Shown here in pieces: positions 5,674-10,751 of a DNA stretch of 10,751 bases (positions are counted from its first letter, which is position 1; each line of letters starts with the position of its first letter). A program made the position numbers and the translations under genes. The DNA comes from an uncultured Eubacteriales bacterium (lineage in GTDB: Bacteria > Bacillota > Clostridia > Oscillospirales > Oscillospiraceae), in contig ONVR01000012.1 of NCBI GenBank assembly GCA_900321335.1, forward strand, positions 1 to 10,751, read 5' to 3'. The notes below the pieces were generated by a model. The model had not been told where the DNA came from. It ran no database searches and was given only the letters and a program-made list of their open reading frames with translations.

Positions 5674-6717
5674 ATGAAAAAGATCCGGAAAACGAGAAGA
5701 CTGGGTTCGGTCATGGCGGTGCTCACAGCGGCGCTGATCGTGTCCCTTCTGGTCTCTGTCGTGTTGGGGCGATACCCCATCTCCATCTTCCAGTCCTTCG
5801 GGATCCTCCTCAACGGCCTGTCATCGAAGCTTGGCCTTGGGGAGCTGCTGCCGGTCACCTGGACGGGGACCCAGACGTCCCTGCTGCTCAACCACCGGCT
5901 GCCCCGGATCATCCTGGCCTGCATGGTGGGCTGCTGCCTGTCCACGGCGGGAGCGGCGTATCAGGGCGTCTTTCAGAATCCCATGGCGGCCCCGGATATT
6001 CTGGGGGCCTCCTCCGGCGCCGCATTCGGCGCGGCACTGGCCATCCTGCTGCATCTGGGCAGCACCATGATCGTGGTGTTGTCCTTCTCCTGCAGCATTC
6101 TGACGGTGCTGCTTGTCATCTATACGGGGGAGCGGCTCCGGGGAAAAAAGGCGGTGGGGCTGATCCTGGCCGGTATTATGATCGGGTCGCTGGTGTCCTC
6201 CGGCACGTCTTTTATCAAGCTCGTGGCGGACCCGGAAAACGACCTGCCGGCCATCACCTACTGGCTCATGGGCAGCCTGAACGGCACGAAGCCGTCGGAC
6301 GTGCTCTTTGCCCTGATCCCCATGACCCTGGGAACAGTGCCCCTTCTGCTGCTGCGCTGGCGCATCAACGTGTTGACTCTGGGTGACGACGAGTGCCGCA
6401 CCATGGGCGTCAACGCCAAGCGGCTGCGGATCGCGGTGATCCTCTTTGCCACCCTTATCACCGCCGCCAGCGTCTCTGTCAGCGGCATGATCGGTTGGAT
6501 CGGCCTCGTGATCCCGCACTTTGCCCGGCGGCTGGTGGGGAACAATTACAAAAAGCTCCTGCCTGTGACCATGCTCTTCGGGGCTGTGTTTCTGCTGCTG
6601 GTGGACGACGTGTCCCGGAACCTGTTTTCCACGGAGATCCCCATCGGCATCCTCACGTCCATCATCGGCGTGCCGTTTTTCCTGTATCTGATTTCGGGAG
6701 AGGGGGAGAAGCTATGA
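5674..6717 (+). CDS. FecCD-family ABC transporter permease, probably for molybdate/tungstate
   Basis: This 347-residue multi-span membrane protein forms the channel of an importer of the BtuC/FecCD type. Family marks are RLPR (75-78), the block from AGAAYQGVF through QNPMAAPDILGASSGA (92-116), a second half with LTLGDDECRTMGVNAKRLR facing the ATPase, and GWIGLVIPHFARRLVG near the end. About nine to ten hydrophobic segments are present, the first at 11-32. The ATG at 5674 has GGAGG at 5664-5668. It is the first gene after the two riboswitch-terminator modules, and its stop overlaps the ATPase start (ATGA), so the two are translationally coupled. FecCD permeases import siderophores, heme, cobalamin or, in the Haemophilus MolBC system, molybdate and tungstate. 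The last is preferred here because of the leader RNA. Confidence 0.9.
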   Translation: MKKIRKTRRLGSVMAVLTAALIVSLLVSVVLGRYPISIFQSFGILLNGLSSKLGLGELLPVTWTGTQTSLLLNHRLPRIILACMVGCCLSTAGAAYQGVFQNPMAAPDILGASSGAAFGAALAILLHLGSTMIVVLSFSCSILTVLLVIYTGERLRGKKAVGLILAGIMIGSLVSSGTSFIKLVADPENDLPAITYWLMGSLNGTKPSDVLFALIPMTLGTVPLLLLRWRINVLTLGDDECRTMGVNAKRLRIAVILFATLITAASVSVSGMIGWIGLVIPHFARRLVGNNYKKLLPVTMLFGAVFLLLVDDVSRNLFSTEIPIGILTSIIGVPFFLYLISGEGEKL

Positions 6718-7493
6718 GTCTGTGCGCGGAAAACCTGCACTATTCCTATGGAGACAGGCCTGTGCTCAAAGGTGTCAGCTTTACCGCGGAGGCCGGGGAG
6801 TTTCTCTCTGTGCTGGGTCCAAACGGAGTGGGAAAGAGCACCCTGTTCCGGTGCATCCTGGGGCTGCTGACCCCGACGCAAGGGCGGACGGTCATTGACG
6901 GAAAGGACACGTCGCAGATGCATCCGGAGGAACTGGCCCGACGGATCGCCTATATTCCCCAGTCCCACAGCCCCGTATTCAACTACAGCGTGGAGGATAT
7001 GGTGCTTATGGGCACCACCTCCCGGGTGGGACGTTTTGCCGCTCCCGGCAAAGCCCAGCAGGCCCAGGCCATGGACGCGCTGGAAAGACTGGGGATCGCG
7101 GATCTGGCCTCCTGCGGCTATCAGAGCATCAGCGGCGGCGAGCGCCAGATGGTCCTCATCGCCCGGGCCCTTGCCCAGCAGACGCAGATCCTGATCATGG
7201 ACGAGCCCTCCTCCAGCCTGGACTTCGGCAACCGGATCCGGGTCATGCAGACGGTGAAAAAGCTCACCGGAGAGGGCTATACCGTTATCCAATCCACCCA
7301 CGATCCGGATCAGGCCTTTTACTACTCCGACCGGATCCTGGCCCTGCAGGACGGCAAGGTGCTGGCCTGGGGCCACCCGAAAGAACTTTTGTGTAATTCC
7401 CTGATTTCCGCCCTCTACGGAACGGAGGTCGAGGTTTACAGTCTGCGGGATGACAGCGTGCGGATCTGTGTCCCCGCGGACCAACATCGATAA
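6714..7493 (+). CDS. ABC transporter ATP-binding protein, MolC-like
   Basis: This 259-residue cytoplasmic ATPase powers the adjacent permease. It has Walker A GPNGVGKST (35-43), Q-loop Gln83, the signature ISGGERQ (139-145), Walker B ILIMDEPSS (159-167), D-loop SSLD (167-170) and the switch His196. The ATG at 6714 overlaps the permease stop; the frame is open upstream but those codons lie inside the permease gene. The segment PVFNYSVEDMVLMG (87-100), followed by F..P and a MDAL..LGI..LA helix, resembles the corresponding part of Haemophilus MolC as I remember it. This gives weak support for molybdate or tungstate over iron siderophores. A C-terminal stretch of about 40 residues after the ATPase core looks like the short tail common in this family. 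Confidence 0.92.
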   Translation: MSLCAENLHYSYGDRPVLKGVSFTAEAGEFLSVLGPNGVGKSTLFRCILGLLTPTQGRTVIDGKDTSQMHPEELARRIAYIPQSHSPVFNYSVEDMVLMGTTSRVGRFAAPGKAQQAQAMDALERLGIADLASCGYQSISGGERQMVLIARALAQQTQILIMDEPSSSLDFGNRIRVMQTVKKLTGEGYTVIQSTHDPDQAFYYSDRILALQDGKVLAWGHPKELLCNSLISALYGTEVEVYSLRDDSVRICVPADQHR

Positions 7494-7515
7494 CTTTTTC
7501 AGGAGGTAATCACAG

Positions 7516-8709
7516 ATGAAAAGAATCGTCACACTGCTGCTGGCTCTTGCCTTAGTGCTGAGCCTGGTCGCCTGCGGCGGCAAGACCGCAGAGACAAAGA
7601 CGGAAGAGCCGACCCAGTCTGCCGAAGCGGAACAGCCCGCGGCGACAGAGGAACCGGCCCAGACCGAGCAGCCCGCCGAAACGCAGACGGCCCAGGAGCC
7701 GCAGACGCCTGATGCGGCGGATCAGACCGGCGGAGAGACTGTGACCTTTACGGACGACTGCGGCCGGACGGTGGAGATCCCGGCGGCGATCACCCGGGTA
7801 GTTCCCACCGGCGGAATGGCCCAGGTGGCCCTGTTTGCCCTGGCCCCGGAGATGTTCGTGGGCCTGGCCTCGGACTGGTCTGAGGCTGCGGAAGCCTATG
7901 TGGATCCGGCTTATCGGGATCTGCCGGTACTGGGGGCGCTGTATGGCTCTGCCGATCTGAATCTGGAGGAGCTTGCTCTTACGGACCCGCAGCTGATCAT
8001 CGACATCGGCGAGGCGAAAAAGACCATCGTGGAGGATATGGACGCCATGCAGGAGCAGACCGCCATCCCCTCCGTTCACATTGAGGCCACGCTGTCCTCC
8101 ATGGCTGACGCTTACCGGAAGCTGGGCGCCCTGCTCGGCCGGGAGGAGCGGGCAGAACAGATCGCATCCTTCTGTGAGCGGGTATACAACCGCACCTTGG
8201 GGATCATGGACCAGATGGGCGAGAATAAAGTCAAAGCTCTGTTTGTCGTCGGAGACGAGGGGCTGAACGTCATCGCCAACGGCTCTTTCCACGCGGAGGT
8301 CTTTGACCTGCTTACCGACAACCTGGCCGTGGTGGAGAGCCCCTCCGGCAAGGGCTCCGGCAACGAGGTGACCATGGAGCAGATCGCCCTATGGGATCCT
8401 GACTTCATCGTCTTCGGGCCCGACAGCATTTACGGCACTGTGGCGGAAAAGGACACCTGGAAGGACATGAAGGCCATCGCCGATCACAACTACGTGGAGG
8501 TGCCCTACGGCCCGGACAACTGGATGGGCATGCCCCCCTCCGTACAGCGGTATTTGAGCCTGATCTGGCTGACCGCCGTGCTCTATCCCGATTTCTGCGA
8601 TTATGACGTCAAGGCAGAGGTGCAGGAGTGCTACAAGCTGCTCTACAGCTGCGACCTGACGGATGAGCAGTACGCGGAGCTGACGCAAAACGCGTTTCTG
8701 GCGGGGTGA
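7516..8709 (+). CDS. Substrate-binding lipoprotein of the FecCD-type transporter
   Basis: This 397-residue extracytoplasmic binding protein is anchored by a lipid. Residues 1-19 form a signal peptide ending in the lipobox LVAC with Cys20. Residues 21 to about 72 are a low-complexity Glu/Thr/Pro/Gln/Ala linker. The class III binding fold (Periplasmic_binding_2 type) begins near TFTDDCGRTVEIP, and contains LNLEELALTDPQLIIDIGE in the first lobe and MEQIALWDPDFIVFGPD in the second, joined by the long helix around ALLGREERAEQIASFCERV. GGAGG lies nine bases before the ATG. It follows the ATPase after 22 bases and is three bases from the NTPase gene. The ligand is not readable from the sequence; an oxyanion is inferred from the leader RNA. 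Confidence 0.9.
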   Translation: MKRIVTLLLALALVLSLVACGGKTAETKTEEPTQSAEAEQPAATEEPAQTEQPAETQTAQEPQTPDAADQTGGETVTFTDDCGRTVEIPAAITRVVPTGGMAQVALFALAPEMFVGLASDWSEAAEAYVDPAYRDLPVLGALYGSADLNLEELALTDPQLIIDIGEAKKTIVEDMDAMQEQTAIPSVHIEATLSSMADAYRKLGALLGREERAEQIASFCERVYNRTLGIMDQMGENKVKALFVVGDEGLNVIANGSFHAEVFDLLTDNLAVVESPSGKGSGNEVTMEQIALWDPDFIVFGPDSIYGTVAEKDTWKDMKAIADHNYVEVPYGPDNWMGMPPSVQRYLSLIWLTAVLYPDFCDYDVKAEVQECYKLLYSCDLTDEQYAELTQNAFLAG

Positions 8710-8712
8710 GTC

Positions 8713-9249
8713 GTGCACGCGCTGATCGTCGGGGAGCAGGGAGTGGGGAAGAGCACCCTGATCGCCCGTGTCCGGAAAGAACTGGGCCTCCGTGAGGCCG
8801 GGGTGGAAACGGTCCGTGAGGTGTCCATGACGGAAGAGCGGGGCGCGCCCGTCTTTCTGTACCGGGTCGGCAGTCCCAGAACAAAAGGCCCAGACAATCT
8901 GGCGGCTTACGTCAAGCCCGGCGGCAAAACGTCCTTTCCACAGGTGTTTGACCGCAGCGCGCCCCTGCTGAAGCAGGATGCGGGAGATGCGGAACTGATC
9001 GTCCTGGATGAGTTGGGTTTTCTGGAATCCCAATCGCCTGTGTTCTGCCGGACCGTGCTGGAGATCCTGGATGGAAACACGCCGGTGATCGCAGCCGTCA
9101 AGCCTATGGACACACCGTTTCTGTGCGCCGTGCGGAGTCATCAAAACGCCCGGATTTTCACCATTGACGAGACGAACCGGGACGCGCTGGCGGGAGAAGT
9201 ATTCGCGTTTTTGCGCCAACAGACGGCAAAGGCGAGACAGCAATCATAA
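8713..9249 (+). CDS. THEP1-type nucleoside triphosphatase (NTPase_1 family) in the transporter operon
   Basis: This 178-residue soluble P-loop protein has Walker A GEQGVGKST (7-15) at the extreme N-terminus and Walker B LIVLDELG (95-102) followed by FLES. This is the arrangement of the NTPase_1 or THEP1 family, whose members hydrolyse several nucleoside triphosphates and whose cellular role is not settled. It begins with GTG at 8713, three bases after the binding-protein stop, with GGGGTGAG just upstream; Walker A placement supports this start. Its position as last gene of a probable molybdate/tungstate operon suggests a role in cofactor handling, perhaps like the GTP-binding MobB, but nothing in the sequence shows this directly. 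A general kinase or nucleotide-salvage role remains possible. A terminator follows at 9256. Confidence 0.82.
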   Translation: MHALIVGEQGVGKSTLIARVRKELGLREAGVETVREVSMTEERGAPVFLYRVGSPRTKGPDNLAAYVKPGGKTSFPQVFDRSAPLLKQDAGDAELIVLDELGFLESQSPVFCRTVLEILDGNTPVIAAVKPMDTPFLCAVRSHQNARIFTIDETNRDALAGEVFAFLRQQTAKARQQS

Positions 9250-9255
9250 GAAATG

Positions 9256-9299
9256 CAGAGCCTTCTGAGGGAACCACGACCCTTGGAGGCTCTGTTTTT
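9256..9299 (+). terminator. Intrinsic terminator of the transporter operon
   Basis: CAGAGCCTTC (9256-9265) pairs with GGAGGCTCTG (9285-9294) through ten pairs including one T-G, with a further GGG/CCC pairing inside, then five T residues. It sits seven bases after the NTPase stop codon. Confidence 0.85.
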
Positions 9300-9335
9300 A
9301 TAGACAATAATCCTGACCTTTCGCAAAAAGAACGA

Positions 9336-9364
9336 TTGTATTGCTGCGCCGGATTTGATATAAT
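9336..9364 (+). promoter_or_regulatory. Promoter of the carbonic anhydrase gene
   Basis: TTGTAT (9336-9341), a 17-base spacer and a perfect TATAAT (9359-9364) form a clear sigma-A promoter. The transcript would start near 9371, about 32 bases before the ATG. Confidence 0.85.
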
Positions 9365-9402
9365 ACCGACGCAAAGAACATTATAAAAGCGAGGCGGAAA
9401 AC

Positions 9403-9924
9403 ATGGACTTGATTCAAAAACTGGCGGCCGGAAATCTGGAGTACATCCATCAATCAGATGAGGAACTGCGGCTGGATACGGCGCGCAACGGCCAGCACCC
9501 CTGTGCGATCGTCATCTGCTGCTCAGATTCCCGCGTGATCCCGGAGCAGATTTTTTCCGCGACGATCGGCGATCTGTTTGTCATACGAGTGGCCGGAAAC
9601 GTGATTGGCAATCATCAGCTGGGAAGTATTGAATACGCGGCGGCCCATCTGGGGTGCAAGCTGATCGTGATGCTCGGCCACACGGGATGCGGCGCTGTCG
9701 GCGCGGCGCTCAGCGGCCATGGAGGCGGCTTTATTTCGTATATTACAGAGGATATCCTGGAGGCTGTGGGATCGGAGCGGGACCCTGATGAGGCATGCCG
9801 CCTGAACGTCATGCACGGGGTGAGCAGGATCCGCCAGGCGTTTGAAAAGCATCCGGAGATGAGCGACGTGGAGATCCGCGGTGCGGTTTATGATATCGAA
9901 AGCGGAGAAGTGACCTGGCTGTAA
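9403..9924 (+). CDS. Beta-class carbonic anhydrase
   Basis: This 173-residue cytosolic zinc enzyme interconverts CO2 and bicarbonate. The zinc ligands Cys40, His93 and Cys96 and the Asp42-Arg44 dyad appear in CCSDSR (39-44) and GHTGCG (92-97). GDLFVIRVAGNVI (57-69) and the SIEYAAAHLG helix are also typical of the family. The protein is shorter than the usual 190-220 residues, close to compact forms such as archaeal Cab; no key residue is missing. The ATG at 9403 is preceded by GAGGCGG. The gene has its own promoter, so it is separate from the upstream transporter operon, and it is probably co-transcribed with the rhodanese lipoprotein 44 bases downstream since no terminator lies between. Confidence 0.94.
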   Translation: MDLIQKLAAGNLEYIHQSDEELRLDTARNGQHPCAIVICCSDSRVIPEQIFSATIGDLFVIRVAGNVIGNHQLGSIEYAAAHLGCKLIVMLGHTGCGAVGAALSGHGGGFISYITEDILEAVGSERDPDEACRLNVMHGVSRIRQAFEKHPEMSDVEIRGAVYDIESGEVTWL

Positions 9925-9968
9925 GCGGGAGCCTCCGGCAGAGGAAAATGCCGGTGAAGGGAGATACG

Positions 9969-10379
9969 ATGAAGCGATTGGTGCTGCTGGCGCTGATGCT
10001 GGTGCTTGCGGCAGGCTGTTCCGGGAAAGAACAGAGCACAGCCGGTGACGGCGTCGAAAACACGTATACGAAGATCAGTCAGGAGGAAGCCAGAGAGATG
10101 ATGGCCGGAGATGACGGCTGCATCCTGGTGGACGTGAGAAGACAGGACGAGTATGACAGCGGCCACATCCCCGGCGCCATCTGCATCCCGAATAAGAGCA
10201 TTGCAGACTCACAGCCGGAGGAGCTGCCCGATCTGGATCAGGTGATCCTGATCTACTGCCGGAGCGGCAACCGGTCAAAGCAGGCGGCAGAGAAGCTCTG
10301 CCGGATCGGCTATACGAATCTCTACGAGTTCGGCGGTATCCTTGACTGGACCGGGGAGATTGTCACAGAGGAGACGTAG
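9969..10379 (+). CDS. Rhodanese-domain lipoprotein
   Basis: This 136-residue protein has a signal peptide with lipobox LAAGC (13-17), lipidated at Cys17. A short linker is followed by a single rhodanese domain. Its active-site loop CRSGNRS (97-103) contains the catalytic Cys97, and DVRRQDEYDSGHIPGA (55-70) is the classic N-terminal motif. The fold is therefore displayed outside the membrane, like PspE-type single-domain rhodaneses that transfer sulfane sulfur. The ATG at 9969 is preferred to the in-frame ATG at 9948 because it gives a proper signal peptide and has AAGGGAG just upstream. The natural substrate is unknown. It probably shares the carbonic anhydrase transcript. Confidence 0.92.
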   Translation: MKRLVLLALMLVLAAGCSGKEQSTAGDGVENTYTKISQEEAREMMAGDDGCILVDVRRQDEYDSGHIPGAICIPNKSIADSQPEELPDLDQVILIYCRSGNRSKQAAEKLCRIGYTNLYEFGGILDWTGEIVTEET

Positions 10380-10450
10380 CGGCGCTTCTTTCCGTTCGCT
10401 TTTCCGTGGAACGGCGACCCGGTGCCCGGCCGGATCCGCGGCGCGGAAAA

Positions 10451-10495
10451 GCCTGCTGCGGGCCGAATCCGAAGGGGAAAAGCAGGCGCTTTTTT
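10451..10495 (+). terminator. Probable terminator after the rhodanese gene
   Basis: GCCTGCT (10451-10457) pairs with AGCAGGC (10481-10487) across a 23-base loop, followed by GC and six T residues (10490-10495). The long loop and the GC before the T run make it weaker than the other terminators here. In the rest of 10380-10450 I see only a 6-bp hairpin (10392-10414) without a T run. Confidence 0.6.
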
Positions 10496-10509
10496 CTCAA
10501 AAATTATTA

Positions 10510-10538
10510 TTGACAATTACTTTTCTTCATGTTAAACT
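10510..10538 (+). promoter_or_regulatory. Promoter of the tRNA cluster
   Basis: A perfect TTGACA (10510-10515), a 17-base spacer and TAAACT (10533-10538) lie in an AT-rich island about 30 bases before the first tRNA. The start would be near 10545. Confidence 0.8.
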
Positions 10539-10568
10539 TTATAAGCTGTTGTACAGCAGTGTGGGTAC

Positions 10569-10642
10569 GCGGGTGTAGTTCAATGGTAGAATCCCAGCCT
10601 TCCAAGCTGGTCGCGTGGGTTCGATTCCCATCACCCGCTCCA
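10569..10642 (+). tRNA. tRNA-Gly (anticodon TCC)
   Basis: The acceptor stem GCGGGTG (10569-10575) pairs with CACCCGC (10632-10638). The anticodon stem CCAGC/GCTGG holds the loop CTTCCAA with TCC at 10601-10603. The T loop reads TTCGATT and the 3' CCA is encoded (10640-10642). It reads GGA and other GGN codons. Confidence 0.97.
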
Positions 10643-10648
10643 AAATAT

Positions 10649-10725
10649 GCGCCAATAGCTCAGCTGGATAGAGCAACTGCCTTCTAAGCAGTAGGTCAGG
10701 GGTTCGAATCCCTTTTGGCGTGCCA
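10649..10725 (+). tRNA. tRNA-Arg (anticodon TCT)
   Basis: A 77-base cloverleaf has acceptor GCGCCAA (10649-10655) pairing with TTGGCGT (10715-10721), anticodon stem ACTGC/GCAGT with loop CTTCTAA and TCT at 10683-10685, T loop TTCGAAT and encoded CCA (10723-10725). The first acceptor pair is G-U rather than the common G-C. It decodes AGA/AGG and lies six bases after tRNA-Gly. Confidence 0.96.
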
Positions 10726-10729
10726 TATG

Positions 10730-10751
10730 GTGGGTGTAGCTCAGTTGGTTA
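10730..10751 (+). tRNA. Start of a third tRNA, cut by the window edge
   Basis: GTGGGTG followed by TAGCTCAGTTGGTTA has the exact form of a tRNA acceptor strand plus D arm, four bases after the tRNA-Arg CCA. The anticodon lies outside the window. The G just before it (10729) would suit the extra G of tRNA-His, but this is not enough to name it. Confidence 0.82.

Noticed and set aside
5436..6386. A 316-codon open frame across riboswitch 2 and the permease gene.
   Set aside because: It runs through the aptamer and terminator, has arginine/glycine-rich shadow composition and no recognisable domain; the permease frame is clear.
6546..7583. A 345-codon minus-strand frame opposite the permease 3' end, the ATPase and the start of the binding-protein gene.
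   Set aside because: It lies antisense to strongly conserved ABC motifs and shows no domain of its own.
10392..10414. A 6-bp hairpin CCGTTC/GAACGG after the rhodanese gene as a terminator.
   Set aside because: No T run follows; the hairpin at 10451-10495 is the better candidate.

Overview
The window comes from a GC-rich, spore-forming, Gram-positive anaerobe-type genome, most likely a clostridial gut or rumen bacterium of the Oscillospiraceae kind. The evidence is a clear spoIIID gene, several lipoproteins with long Pro/Glu/Thr linkers, strong GGAGG-type ribosome binding sites, sigma-A-like promoters, intrinsic terminators at most gene ends, and CCA-encoding tRNA genes. This placement is inferred from gene content and was not searched.

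Layout. At 1-1039 is the 3' part of a DUF3048 (YerB-like) protein. It converges on asnB (minus strand, 1091-2911) and shares a bidirectional terminator with it. asnB is divergent from a small mscS channel gene (3053-3847). A very compact junction, in which terminator, promoter and ribosome binding site overlap, leads into an EamA/DMT-family exporter (3916-4815). That gene converges on the sporulation regulator spoIIID (minus, 4852-5097, probable TTG start, sigma-E-like promoter).

The most notable part is 5211-9299. A roughly 430-base leader holds two homologous structured RNAs in tandem. Each has the same helices, supported by covariation between the copies, and each is followed by its own intrinsic terminator. 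In both copies the 3' edge of the aptamer can pair with the 5' side of the following terminator, which gives a plausible antiterminator. The best identification is a tandem pair of molybdenum/tungsten-cofactor (Moco RNA) riboswitches. They precede a tight four-gene operon: a FecCD-type permease, an ABC ATPase resembling MolC, a substrate-binding lipoprotein, and a THEP1-type P-loop NTPase. The simplest model is molybdate or tungstate uptake shut off by cofactor through two serial transcription gates. The substrate assignment is inferred.

Downstream, a beta-carbonic anhydrase (9403-9924) has its own good promoter and is followed by a rhodanese-domain lipoprotein (9969-10379). The window ends in a tRNA cluster with its own promoter: tRNA-Gly(TCC), tRNA-Arg(TCT), and the first bases of a third tRNA cut by the window edge. 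No insertion sequence, CRISPR array, phage gene or rRNA was seen.
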